A stretch of DNA of 64,000 nucleotides, taken from Fistulifera solaris (taxonomy: Eukaryota; Bacillariophyta; Bacillariophyceae; Naviculales; Stauroneidaceae). Below, piece by piece: positions 1 to 10,718 of this stretch. Positions within the stretch are counted from its first letter, which is position 1. Each line of letters opens with the position of its first letter. A program made the translations under genes and the position numbers. The notes below the pieces were generated by a model. It searched no databases and had not been told where the DNA came from. It saw nothing but the letters and a program-made list of their open reading frames with translations. The stretch lies in assembly GCA_030295235.1 (NCBI GenBank), contig AP026138.1, positions 558,001-622,000 of the forward strand. Reading direction: 5' to 3'.

Positions 1-1
1 T

Positions 2-2336
2 CGTCAACAACGTCGTCGAGCTCAGTTTGAATCGCGTTCAACATCGTCGTCGACTTCATCGCGTCTGAACGAAGTAGTCTCTCATGATATCACCGAGCCA
101 GTCGCGAATTTGACCCGCTATGCCAACCGTCGACAACGTGAAATGTTGCACGTACAAACGAGCGAACCAAGGACAGCAGTATCCTCCATGTCAGGTTCAG
201 ACTCTTCTCCCATTTGTAAGGAAATAGTAATATCTTCGCGGAATAAGCCACCAGCTTTGCAGAGTCTGGCCAGTTCTCCGACTGAAAGGGTGTCGCACTC
301 GCAAACGACCGCTTGGGACAAATTAATGAAGAGGAGAATGAAGATGAGAGTCTTGTTGAGCAGAGCGATCCAATGGAGTATCAAGAGATTCATGAAGTAA
401 CACGGAAACAACAAAAAGGGCCCAAAAGGAAAAACAAAGAGCCGCTTTCCCAACCACCGAATGAAACATACCCATCGACGAGACGAGGGGCGGCTTACGA
501 TAAATATCGGACTCTCAACAAGGAGACTCTTCTTCGTCCTTGGAGACAGAAAAAGAATAACCAACGCGATAATAGAAATGGCGGACAAGACGATGACATT
601 GAGCCGGTGTCGCACATACAAAAGGACCATCACCAGAATACCAATTACGGACTACCCTTGGTTCAAATGGTGTCATCTGATGACGTATCCAATCCGCTTC
701 CAGAAGAAACCCATGATCCGTCTCGTTCTTTGTCTCCAATTTATGACAAAGCACGAATTTCAGAGCAGTATATAGTTCCACCCGACAGTTCCAAAGAGCT
801 CGACCAAAACGCAAATCTTGATAGTGGTCCGCTGTCTCCTGGTGAAAAGGTCTATCGCCAACACGAAAACACAACAGAGAGCGGACTAGGGGCACATTGG
901 AGTTTATTCAGCATGGGAAAACGAAAATCGGAACCTTCGTTGGTGAATTATGAAGAAGAACTGGATCAATCGAAGGATGGGAGTCCGATCGGGTCAAAGG
1001 ATCAACGGTTGACTTCTCCAACATCACAGGCGAGACAAGAGTCCTCATCACCGTCCATCATCAAGAGGAACTCGCCAGAGCCGACCATGATGAATGAGAC
1101 TGCTCCACGACACAGTCTTTCTCCAAGTCAAAGCCCTGTAAGAAAAGATGCATCACCGTGGCAATCAGCTATACATGAGAGGGTATCAGCACCGATGCAA
1201 ACTCTGTTATGTGGAACAGGCTCGCTACCAATTTCTTCAGCGAATCAACTAGTAGTTTCACCCCGACAAACAATGGCATACCAGCTGCCGAGACAAGCTG
1301 CTGTAAGCAACAACTATTCCGAACCAGGGAGACAACTCAATGATCCACCCGATGCAAAGGTTTACGACCATGTGCTGCCTTCGACACAGTATGACCCGCC
1401 ACCCACTTCCATCAAAGGAGCAACCAAACGTTGCCGAACGCCAACCTGCTGCGCGCTGCCATGGCAACGTCCGAACAATGTGCTATAACCATATATCCTT
1501 CTACTGGTACGTATCATGACGCCATTGTTTTGAAAACATACAATGAAGAGAAGAAAGAAGAGGAATCGACTCTTGCGTTTCGATCCAAGGGTGAAAGGAG
1601 GGTTCGATTGGAGCAAGTGGAAACCAAAACAGTGCAGGATCCGTATGGTGACTATGGTGTGTACACGGGGCTACTTCTGAAAGGTCTGCCTTATGGACAA
1701 GGTACGATGGCGTACGCCGATGGACGTACCTATGTAGGTGAATGGAAGAGTGGTCGATGGCACGGCCAGGGGAAAACCACATTTAGTAACGGTGACGTTT
1801 ATATTGGCCAATACTATATGGATAAACGACACGGTTTTGGTCGTTATGAGTGGGTCGACGGTCGCATTTATGACGGTGAATTTAGAAATGATCAAAGGGA
1901 AGGAAAAGGAACATATAGTTTTCCAGATTCGTCGGTGTATTCCGGAGATTTCCACAAGGGATTGCGACATGGACAAGGGTGTTACAAATTTGCGGACTCG
2001 TCAATGTACAACGGAGGCTTCAAGAACGGCAAATACGACGGTGTCGGGGAATGTATCTGGGCCGATGGGCGATGCTATCGTGGGGAATGGAAGGACGGTT
2101 GGGCTCACGGGTACGGCGTAGAAATGCGAGCCGATGGGACCATTCGTCATGACGGTGAATGGAAGCGTGATAAACCCGTCAAAAGGAACAAGGATGATGC
2201 GAGACGAAGCAACAGCCGAGGCAGACAACACAGTGATAGTCTTCAAAAGATCAACTCGGAAGTCGACCGGTATACCGTTGTTTATGTCAAAGAACAAGTG
2301 TCGCTTCAGAGTAGTACGACGGATAGTGAGCCTTAA
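2..2336 (+). CDS. MORN-repeat protein (5' end outside window)
   Basis: MORN-repeat protein cut by the window start: the frame is open from base 2. About 480 residues of low-complexity Ser/Pro/Gln-rich sequence precede roughly eight MORN repeats (bases ~1650-2190), e.g. YVGEWKSGRWHGQGK and YDGEFRNDQREGKGTY. MORN repeats form beta-hairpins that bind membranes or scaffold complexes; no catalytic domain is visible. The reading frame steps back by one base twice, between 280 and 400 and between 1395 and 1488. Each step is repaired by one extra A in a short A run (near 319-323 and 1426-1428), so I treat the span as one gene rather than three. Small introns are the alternative; the one with good consensus ends (216-262) creates a stop. 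If the frame steps were real, the MORN part could start alone at ATG 1461. It is the first of three MORN genes in the first 9 kb. Confidence 0.7.
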
Positions 2337-2492
2337 ACGTCTGTTCTGGAAAGGTGCCAAGATAATTGTTGTATACAGTATTGTTATTCAAAATGGCTAA
2401 TATTTAGTTCGCTTTTGTCCTAATCTGCGAGAGAATAGATCATTGCCGTCATTCGCAAATATAATCACATGCTAATCCTTAACTTTCCTACA

Positions 2493-3675
2493 CAGCTTTT
2501 GTGTACTTTCCAGATTATCTGGAAACAGCGATCCCTAAATACAGAAATTCTGTTTGAATGTTCCAGAAATTCTGGACCGGGTGTTTTCTTCTCACCGATG
2601 TTCTGTGCTGGTTCCAGAAAATCTATAAACGGTGTAATGGATCGTACGAGATTGGATAATACTGTATTACTTCAAAAATGAGACGGTGGTTTCGACAAAC
2701 AGCTTTTGTGTGATTTCCAGATTATCTGGAAACATCGAACCCGTCATACAGAAATTCTGTTTGAATGGTCCAGAAACTCTGGACCAGGAAAGGACGTTAA
2801 AATTCTGCCTCTCAGTACAAATTTCTACGTAGCGCCTACGGCGAGGCAGAATTTTAACGTCGTTTCCGTCATTTCTTCTCGCAGAGGTTCTGTGCTGGTT
2901 CCAGAAAATCTTTAAACGGTAGTGGATCGTACGAGATTGGATAATACTGTATTACTTCAAAAAAATGAGACGGTTTCGACAAACAGCTTTTGTGTGATTT
3001 CCAAATTATCTGGAAACAGCGATCGCGTCATACAGAAATTCTGTTTGAATGGTCCAGACATTCTGGACCAGGTGTTATCTTTTCACAGAGGTTCTGTGCT
3101 AGTTCCAGAAATTTTATATACGGTGTAATAGATCATATCAAATTGGATAATACTGTATGTCTACGAAAAATGAGACGGTGGTTTCGACAAATAGCTTTTG
3201 TCTGATTTCCAGATTATCTGGAAACAGCGATCCCGTCATACAGAAATTCTGTTTTAATGGTCCAGAAAGTCTGGACCGGGTGATTGCGTCTCGCAGAGGT
3301 TCTGTGCTGGTTCCAGAAAATCTATACACGGTGTAATGGATCCTACCGGATTGAATTATGCTGTTTTACGTCAAAAAAATGAGACGGTGGTTTCGACAAA
3401 TAGCTTTTGTCTGATTTCCAGATTATCTGGAAACAGCGATCCCGTCATACAGAAATTCTGTTTTAATGGTCCAGAAATTCTGGACTGGGTGTTTTCTTCT
3501 CGCAGAGGTTCTTTGCTGGTTCCAGATATTCTATACACGGTGTCATGGATCACACCAGGTTGGGGTTGCTGTATTGCTTCGAAAAATGAGACGGTGGTTT
3601 CGTCAAACAGCTTGTGTGTGAATTCCAGATTATCTGGAAAAATAGCAATCCCATCATACAGAAATTCTGCTTGAT
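2493..3675. repeat. ~206-bp tandem satellite array, 6 units
   Basis: Six head-to-tail units begin near 2493, 2700, 2984, 3192, 3401 and 3608 (spacing 203-209 bp once the 81-bp insertion in unit 2 is subtracted). The last unit is truncated near 3675. Each unit carries three small perfect or near-perfect palindromes in the same order: TTCCAGATTATCTGGAA, CAGAAATTCTG and GTCCAGAAATTCTGGAC, followed by a conserved stretch containing GAGACGGTGGTTTCGACAAA. Short ORFs through the array are by-products of the repeat and show no protein similarity that I recognise. The array lies between two MORN genes. Confidence 0.9.
2787..2867. mobile_element. 81-bp MITE-like inverted-repeat insertion
   Basis: Present only in unit 2 of the satellite array. 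It has 25-bp terminal inverted repeats, 2787-2811 and 2843-2867, matching at 24 of 25 positions (the arms contain GACGTTAAAATTCTGCCTC and its reverse complement). The 31-bp loop includes TCTACGTAGCGCCTACGG. The other five units read straight through this site, so it is a discrete insertion. No clear target-site duplication is visible and there is no coding capacity; it could be a non-autonomous DNA element or a hairpin insertion. Confidence 0.65.
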
Positions 3676-4196
3676 AGAGCAATCGGACTCACGACTCACG
3701 ACGGCATTTCAGTCAAGAATCATGGTTTGCCGAGGAGACCAATTCTAATGTACTTGTACCTTGTACCAGTACTGTACCTGACACAGGACCACTGTTCGCT
3801 CTGTGCACTTTTTAAGAAGCAAATCTGGTTTTTGTTCAAAAGGCTTCAGCAGCATTTGCAATGTGTGTATCGTTTTGTGATGTCGAAAACACTGACAATT
3901 CTTTCCGTCTCCCTTAGTCCCTTTACTGTAGGCTTTACGTGTAGAATACTTTTTATTCCGACTGCAATGCAGTCAAGAGTCAGTCGTCACCAGCGCCGCG
4001 CACCTAAAATTCGGCACCGGCGACATGTATTGCATTGTAAAGAGGACCAGTTCATGCTTGTTTCAGCGACATATATCGTCATCGTTTACTTTTAAAGAAG
4101 CAACAAGAAAGGTAGCGCGCGCATCGCGGGACGCATCCATTGTTTGTTGGGAAAAAGAATGCCCAGAGAGCATCCGAAGGAATCATCAAAATCATC
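3676..4196. other. intergenic, probable promoter region
   Basis: No gene supported. It holds a short GTAC-rich patch (about 3748-3780) and the upstream region of the MORN gene at 4197. An open frame at 3727-4095 has no recognisable domain and atypical composition. Confidence 0.5.
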
Positions 4197-6455
4197 ATGT
4201 CGATCGAAAAGGATGACACCGTTCCAACGCGACACGTCGATGGCGAAACAATCTCCGATGCGAGTGGAAGAATGGGAGTGTATACCGGAAATATTGCGAT
4301 CTGCGAAAATGGGAAAGAACTTCCTCACGGTGTCGGTGGATTCATGCTCTATCATGCTCCGCCGCCGTCGTTGCCGCCGCCGCCTCCTCCGGGGACCGTA
4401 TCAACAACAACGCCTGTTACGAAGCCAAGCCCTACTCCACCTGCCATTACAGTTCTCAAATACGAAGGAGAATGGTGGCAAGGTTACTGGCATGGCAAGG
4501 GAAAGTACAGTTTATCGAGTGGCGACGAATACGAGGGTGCCGTTTGTTTTTCGAAAAATCACGGCAAAGGAACATTGCAATACGCCGATGGACGTCACTA
4601 TACAGGTCAGTGGAACCACAATCTACGAGAAGGGATAGGGACTTTCACATGGCCGGGAGGATCGTATTATGAAGGGGAGTTTGTACACAATCTTCGACAC
4701 GGTCAAGGACACTTCGTCGATCCGAAACGGGCGGTCGAGTATACCGGAAGCTGGGAGCGCGGGGTGTATCAAGGCGAAGGAATTTATCAATGGACGGATG
4801 TCAAAGGACAAGTTCATTGTTACACGGGAACATTCATGCAAGGGAAACCCCACGGGAATGGTAAAGAAGTGAATCAAACTACGGGAGATACGCGTCACGA
4901 TGGATTATGGCGGAATGGAGAACCGGTCATGGAATTGAGCGATCTTGTTTCGTCCGAAACTTTGCTTTCGTCGCGTGTCGCGGCGTCTGCCAAATCGCGG
5001 AAAGAAAAAAGTCATACGACTGTCGTTCAGGATCATATTTATTTTGATCAAGAAGGCAGACAAATTGTGTATCGGGGCTTGTGGAACTCGGAGAAAGAGT
5101 TTCCGGACGGAAATGGGACAGCCGAATGCCTCAAAGGGTCCGACAAGGGTCTCACCGAAGAATGGAAATCGTACGAGGGTTGCTTTATCGACGGAATATT
5201 TCATGATCACGGAAGGCTTCATTTAGCATCGGGGGATATGTACGAAGGGGACTTCGATCAAGGACTCCGCCATGGGAAAGGCTTGTATAAATGGAAAGAT
5301 GGTAGGCAATATACCGGTGAATTTGTAAAGGGTTCTCGACACGGGATAGGGTGTATGGCTTATCCAGATGGCAGCTTGTACGAAGGATCATTCGAACATG
5401 GACAGCGTCAAGGCTATGGCAAGTTTATGTTTGGTTCCGGTGGCGCCATGTACGAGGGTGAATGGAAAGATGGCAAATACAATGGCACTGGAATACTGGT
5501 ACATCAGGATGGGGCTACGTATTCGGGAGATTTCGTGGATGGCCAGTCTCATGGTCAGGGCAAAGAAGTCAGCTCCGAAGGTGTCGTCACTTACGAAGGT
5601 ACATGGATTCACGGAAAACCCGAAAACTCCACTGTTTCGGATCTTCCGGACCAAGAGTCAGAACAAGAGGCGACGAGAGACGTAGCGAATAGCGACTTTG
5701 ATACCGCTGGAGTCGAAGCACGTACAGATTCTGAAGCGGAAAATGCTGGTGAGTCGCCTTTGGCTAACAATGAAGAGGACGATGATCACGAAGCTGTTGT
5801 AGACGAACCAATTCTTGATGCTCAAGGAAATCCAGGAAACTATACTGGTCTTGTATCGAAACGCACGCGTCGCCCCAACGGTGTTGGTAGACTTGTGTAT
5901 GGAGATGGCAAACGGATTCATGAGGGCTTCTGGAAGGACGGCCGCAAGGAAGGTCATGGAAGATGCATATTCTTTCCACATCGAGACTTTCATGAAGGGA
6001 ATTATCAAGATAATCTTCGTAGCGGTAAAGGCATTTATAAATGGAGCGACGGCAGGTGTTTTGAGGGTAATTATGTGAAAGACTTGAGAGACGGCTACGG
6101 TGTCTTCACTTACCCCAGCGGAGAGAAGTATGAAGGAAATTTCTGTGAAGGCCGTCGATCTGGCTACGGACGATTCACGTTTGACAAGGGTAGGAGTGTA
6201 TACGAAGGTGAATGGAGTGATGGGAAGTATCATGGGTACGGGTCTTTGCGCTGGGGACAAGGCTATCACTACGAAGGTGAATTCGTCGACGGAAGGTTTC
6301 ATGGGCATGGTAAGAAATCCGACCCCCAAGGCAACGTGATTCTCGAGGGCGAGTGGGTTGCTGGAAAATATCTTGACTTCGAAAACAAAGAAGACGATAA
6401 ATTGTCGGAGCAGTTTGATACAATGATTGTCACTGAAGGCGAGGAGGCTTACTGA
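4197..6455 (+). CDS. MORN-repeat protein, 752 aa
   Basis: Intact single-exon gene. ATG 4197 is chosen because the frame upstream of it has no earlier ATG. A Pro-rich loop (residues ~60-85, runs of P) separates the first MORN motif from the rest. MORN repeats then occur in three blocks (residues ~90-260, ~310-490 and ~580-740), separated by acidic Ser/Glu-rich linkers. Typical motifs are YEGEWWQGYWHGKGKYSL, YTGEFVKGSRHGIG and YEGEFVDGRFHGHGKK. I count more than 20 motifs. There is no kinase, SET or other catalytic domain, so a scaffold or membrane-binding role is inferred from the family only. It is a likely paralog of the flanking MORN genes at 2-2336 and 6854-9028. Confidence 0.9.
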   Translation: MSIEKDDTVPTRHVDGETISDASGRMGVYTGNIAICENGKELPHGVGGFMLYHAPPPSLPPPPPPGTVSTTTPVTKPSPTPPAITVLKYEGEWWQGYWHGKGKYSLSSGDEYEGAVCFSKNHGKGTLQYADGRHYTGQWNHNLREGIGTFTWPGGSYYEGEFVHNLRHGQGHFVDPKRAVEYTGSWERGVYQGEGIYQWTDVKGQVHCYTGTFMQGKPHGNGKEVNQTTGDTRHDGLWRNGEPVMELSDLVSSETLLSSRVAASAKSRKEKSHTTVVQDHIYFDQEGRQIVYRGLWNSEKEFPDGNGTAECLKGSDKGLTEEWKSYEGCFIDGIFHDHGRLHLASGDMYEGDFDQGLRHGKGLYKWKDGRQYTGEFVKGSRHGIGCMAYPDGSLYEGSFEHGQRQGYGKFMFGSGGAMYEGEWKDGKYNGTGILVHQDGATYSGDFVDGQSHGQGKEVSSEGVVTYEGTWIHGKPENSTVSDLPDQESEQEATRDVANSDFDTAGVEARTDSEAENAGESPLANNEEDDDHEAVVDEPILDAQGNPGNYTGLVSKRTRRPNGVGRLVYGDGKRIHEGFWKDGRKEGHGRCIFFPHRDFHEGNYQDNLRSGKGIYKWSDGRCFEGNYVKDLRDGYGVFTYPSGEKYEGNFCEGRRSGYGRFTFDKGRSVYEGEWSDGKYHGYGSLRWGQGYHYEGEFVDGRFHGHGKKSDPQGNVILEGEWVAGKYLDFENKEDDKLSEQFDTMIVTEGEEAY

Positions 6456-6853
6456 ATCGATCGCCACTTAGGGGCACAAGTTGTATCTGGAACTTGAAAA
6501 CCGAAGTCGGATTCGACCCACAAAACTTTCTTTTTTTCAAGCGACGACAATGCAGCTGTGTGTATCTGTAACTGTAATGGATGACATGGAAACTGCAATC
6601 CTATAGGCGTTCCGGGTTAGGAGCCTTGCTACGCTAATATTAACAACAGAGGATGTTTATCTAGGATAAAGAGCGTCGCTTTTAAGACAGCTAGTCAAGG
6701 CTGAGGACATAAGATGACGAAGTGACTTTACTGGTTCGCAGATTCTGACTTCGTATCCGCAATAAAATTGACGTGAATGTTGTTTCCTTCATCACGAAGT
6801 CAGCTAGCTGGAGCTGAAGTGGGGCGCTCGCCTAATGAAGATGTATCTCCAGG
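6456..6853. other. convergent intergenic region
   Basis: Space between the 3' ends of two convergent MORN genes. Nothing is visible except AT-rich sequence suitable for 3' processing. Confidence 0.5.
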
Positions 6854-9028
6854 CTACTCAACAAGGTGCCCGTTCTCCCACACACCGTGTTTTTTCTTGC
6901 CATCAGCAGTAACTTCCATTCCAAGCCCATGTGCCACAGAATTTTTGAATTCGCCCGTATACTTTGATCCAGAAGCAGAGACGAGTTCACCATTGCCATC
7001 ATACCGCCCTTCCTTCCATTCGCCTTCATAGTAACCTCCATCAAACTTGTAACGACCAAATCCTTCGAACATGCCATCACAAAATTCTCCTTCGTATACG
7101 TTGCCGTTGTGAAAGGCAAATTTTCCCTGGCCGTGACGCTTGTCCTCGCGGAACATTCCGGTGTATACATCCCCATTGTCCCATTTATAAACTCCTTTAC
7201 CATGTCTAGCGTCAAATACAAACTCTCCTTCGTAAGTGTCGCCATTGGGATTCAGTAGCTTCCCCTTGCCATTCCATTGCCCATTGATCCAATCACCCGA
7301 GTAAAGTCGGCCACTGTCGTAGTTCATTTTACCAGTACCGTGTGGAAGACCTTCTGACACAAGGAAAGTTCCAGTGTAACGTCCCGAATCACCGTATTTA
7401 TCTCTAGATTGCACATTCGACACTGAAAAGAGAAACTTTTCCGTTGGCAATCCAGCTTCTTCGGCGGCTTTCTTCGCTGCGCGGGCTTCCGCCATCACAC
7501 TATCATCAAAGAAGCAGTTGTACAAGAGCGGTTCCGCCGAGTCGTCATCATTCTGTGCTGTACCTGCCGGGCTGGGCAAATCCAACAAGTTCGGCGGAGC
7601 AATGGATGCAATTCGAGCGAATGGCTTAGGCTCTTGTGATGAAGCTGAGTCGAGTCCCATGGGAGGAGGAGGAAGAATACTAGCTTTTCTGTCTTGCGTG
7701 ATTGGATCGGGAGACTGAGCATCAGCCCCTCGACTGAGTGGAAGAGCATTCAGAGACGATGTCAACATGCCAAGTGGCATTTCACCACTATCCCCAACGT
7801 CGCTACTATCGACCGTGATCTTGTCTTTCTTCTTTCCTTTGCGAATCGGCGGCGGACCCGTCATAATGGGGAAATCTGTCGGATCCGCTGAGTGTTGTCG
7901 AACCAGTACGCCACGCACGGGTACCTGTAAAGCGCTTTTCTCAGCCACTCCAATCTTGAGCTTGTTTCGTTCTGTTGCATGATGGGGCTTTGGAGGCTCT
8001 TTCGGAATATCCAACAAGCCACCTCGGAAAGAGGCGAATAATTTCGACGGATCGTTGGCCAAATTGACATCAGCATCGTTCATGTACGTGGAGCCGGTTG
8101 GCGTTTGCGCCTCCGAACGACTGGCCGGAGAAAAATCAGGAACGCCTTCTTCGAAACTACGGGACCTACCCAATGAGGCCCGGTTCGGAACACTAACTCC
8201 TGCCCGAGCGCGACTGGCTCTTTGAAAGAATTTCATTTGACCCTGGAGGCGCGGATCTTCCTGTGGAGAAGGCGAATTGCTCCGGCTTCGGGGTGGAAAG
8301 GGCGATGTGATCGATTTATCTGGACTACCCCTTCGATTTTGCTGATCTATCTCTACACGATTTGGTGAAGTCATGGAAGTAGATGACCGTGCATCAGTAT
8401 CATCGTCTGTTTCAGCGTCCTGTTGCAATTGTGCTTCGTACTCCGCTTCCGCCTCCAGTTCGAGTTGTTTTTGGGTTGCCATAGTTTTGATCAACTTCAA
8501 GTCTTGTTGAATGGTCCGACGCAAGGCGCGGATGGTTTGATTTTGCTCAATAACGGTAGTTTCAGAGTCCGCCAGTCGTTGTTCCAACTTGGAGATCTGC
8601 ATCTTCAAACTCAAGACCTCCTTCTCCTTCGTACGCAACATCCAGTTCTGGACCTGTGACAAACGCTTCAGCGTAGAAGCCAAGTTATCTGTTTGCTGAA
8701 AGATAAGATGTGGAGCCAAGGACTCGACAGAAGCTTCGGATGATTCCGCCGCCTGGGGGGGATCGCCTTCGCACTCGGCCATGACATTCTTCGACGAAGT
8801 ATTCGTTTGCAACTGCTTCACAACTGCAGCAAATGACATTCTTTGTTGAATGCCGACCGCCTTTTCCTCTGCCGTGCACATGTTGCAAGAGAGGATGGCA
8901 TTGTTATCTTGCACCAAGATAGGGCAGCTCGGATGTCGCAAACATGTGCCCTTCTCACTGATGCCGAGTGCTTCTTGCCAAACGATCTTTTCGTCATTCT
9001 TCTCTCCTTTCTCTTGCTTTTCGGTCAT
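6854..9028 (-). CDS. coiled-coil MORN-repeat protein, 724 aa
   Basis: Intact single-exon gene on the minus strand, start ATG at 9028. Order of domains: an N-terminal Cys/His cluster (C-x2-H-x2-C, then C-x2-C about ten residues on; residues ~28-52) that could bind zinc; a predicted coiled coil (residues ~115-200, containing LKMQISKLEQRLADSE); a long Ser/Pro-rich disordered region with many SxS and RSRS stretches that could be phosphorylated; and about seven MORN repeats at the C-terminus (residues ~550-715, e.g. YEGEFVFDARHGKGVYKW). The coiled coil and Cys cluster distinguish it from its two neighbours. Role unknown; scaffold inferred from MORN plus coiled coil. Confidence 0.9.
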   Translation of the reverse strand: MTEKQEKGEKNDEKIVWQEALGISEKGTCLRHPSCPILVQDNNAILSCNMCTAEEKAVGIQQRMSFAAVVKQLQTNTSSKNVMAECEGDPPQAAESSEASVESLAPHLIFQQTDNLASTLKRLSQVQNWMLRTKEKEVLSLKMQISKLEQRLADSETTVIEQNQTIRALRRTIQQDLKLIKTMATQKQLELEAEAEYEAQLQQDAETDDDTDARSSTSMTSPNRVEIDQQNRRGSPDKSITSPFPPRSRSNSPSPQEDPRLQGQMKFFQRASRARAGVSVPNRASLGRSRSFEEGVPDFSPASRSEAQTPTGSTYMNDADVNLANDPSKLFASFRGGLLDIPKEPPKPHHATERNKLKIGVAEKSALQVPVRGVLVRQHSADPTDFPIMTGPPPIRKGKKKDKITVDSSDVGDSGEMPLGMLTSSLNALPLSRGADAQSPDPITQDRKASILPPPPMGLDSASSQEPKPFARIASIAPPNLLDLPSPAGTAQNDDDSAEPLLYNCFFDDSVMAEARAAKKAAEEAGLPTEKFLFSVSNVQSRDKYGDSGRYTGTFLVSEGLPHGTGKMNYDSGRLYSGDWINGQWNGKGKLLNPNGDTYEGEFVFDARHGKGVYKWDNGDVYTGMFREDKRHGQGKFAFHNGNVYEGEFCDGMFEGFGRYKFDGGYYEGEWKEGRYDGNGELVSASGSKYTGEFKNSVAHGLGMEVTADGKKKHGVWENGHLVE

Positions 9029-10718
9029 CTTCAGCTGAATTTAGAAGCACTGTAGTTCCAATTTTAGTAATGAAAGGAAGTCTTGATGTTGAAAGGATGT
9101 TAGTTGTTGTTATTTGTGACCTGCCTCTTGGTTTGTTGCAAAAGTTGATCGGGGTCTTCGCGGTCTTTTTCGCAAATGCCAGTTGCGGTGAGCGGCAAAG
9201 CGTGACTGGCACTCACAATAACGAATGACGATGCGACTGCTTCAATTTCCGACTCAATAGAATTCAGTCCCGGAACTCATAGCCATCAATTTTAATAAAT
9301 GAATTGCGTAGCCATGCAAGAAGCTAAACAATTACTTGATTCAAAGTTGTTGCATCAAAACCACTTGTGTCACTTTTTAATTGCCAATTGTGGACCGGTC
9401 AGTCCAGACTAGTATTGTTCAAAATCATCAAAGACTAATATTCAAAACAATCCCGGGAATGATCGGTGATGCTAAATGTAGATGATTTTTTGTGAATAGA
9501 CCATAGAAAGATGCTCGCTTTTCTGTAGGGAAAGATGCAGACAGATGTTCGAATGACAATTGATCAACAAACGTGAGGCGTTGTCAGAAAACAAATAATG
9601 AGAAGTGACATGCGGAAAGAGAGAGGCCAAGAATAAATAATTATTACGGAGTATAGCCTAAGGTGTTGTCGATACCTTCTTACTGTACGGAGTATCATTT
9701 ACAGCAATGGACTTTCTTTTTTCCATTACGCATCCCGCATCCCGCATCACACATCCTTCTTATTATTTGATTAAGCAAGAAGTTGTAAATGTTAGATGCA
9801 ATCGCAAGGCAACAATTTTATGGCCGTGTATAGAATTTGAATTTTGGGTTGATGGATGATGGATGATGGATGATGGATGATGAATGATGAATGATGATTG
9901 ATGATTGATGATTGATGATGGTTGATGTTTCGTGTTTCGTGTTTCGTATTTCGTTGGTTCGTTGGTTCGTTGGTTCGTTGGTTCGTTTTGGGTGCTCTAC
10001 ACTTTCATAGTCCTAACTTTAGAAATGTGTTTCGATTACGAAGCCCAATAAAAGATGATAATGCTAGAGACCTACGACATACGTACGACTGATAATAACG
10101 GACAGCCGTAGAAAAGTCCCAGGCAATACGGGATTCCGGTCATTGTGCGCCTATTACTGAAAATCTATACGACCGGTATACCTGAAGTAAGATAGAATAA
10201 GTAGTAAATAACGGAGGTTCGGGCTTGGACCTTTTTCGCTCTTCCCCTTTTCAGCGTTCAGCTTTCTGCGTAGAGCGCAGTACACGAGCTACGTGCCAAC
10301 TGCAACCGTGCAACCGCCGTTTGATTTCTGTCAATAAACTGATGCCAAAAGCCGAAGGCCTCGATCATCGCCCATTTCACTATTTAAGTCATACAAAATT
10401 GAATCGTTCCGATTACTTAAGGAATTGTGAGTATTAGGCCGAGCGTTCTTCGCAGATTACCTGGTAGCCGTGAAATCGGACACCTCACACGGGAAAATTT
10501 ACGTGCGCCGTGCGCCGCAGTGCTACATTTGAGCGTGGACATCGTGTCCAAACGCATCTTCGCTGGTGCGGTCGACCTCGCAACGTTCGCTGCATTACAA
10601 TACCTTGTAATTCCTTATTCAAGCGTTTGTGCCTACGCCACACAAAGCTTTGAGCAATTATAGTTTGCATAGAGTTTCTTTGTAATTTGCAAAGAGCTTA
10701 GAAGGATTGAGATCTATC
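9029..10718. other. long divergent intergenic region
   Basis: About 1.7 kb between the divergent MORN gene and the HMG-box gene. It is AT-rich, with two ACGGAGTA motifs (9647, 9690), a microsatellite cluster (9850-9988) and otherwise no feature. Open frames at 10225-10663 are short and show no domain. Confidence 0.5.
9850..9988. repeat. compound microsatellite
   Basis: Three adjoining short tandem repeats: a GATGGAT/GATGAAT/GATGATT heptamer series (about 9850-9925), a TTTCGTG heptamer in about three copies (about 9927-9952), and a GTTGGTTC octamer in about four copies (about 9953-9988). Confidence 0.9.

Noticed and set aside
216-262. Possible 47-bp intron in the first MORN gene
   Set aside because: Splice ends look good (GTAAGG...TTTGCAG) but joining creates a TAG codon and the following frame contains another stop.
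3727-4095. 122-codon ORF after the satellite
   Set aside because: No domain, mixed hydrophobic and Cys composition, overlaps the probable promoter of the next gene.
5658-6467. 269-codon antisense ORF across the MORN gene
   Set aside because: It is a codon-bias shadow of the sense MORN repeats; its sequence has no domain and the sense strand is clearly coding.
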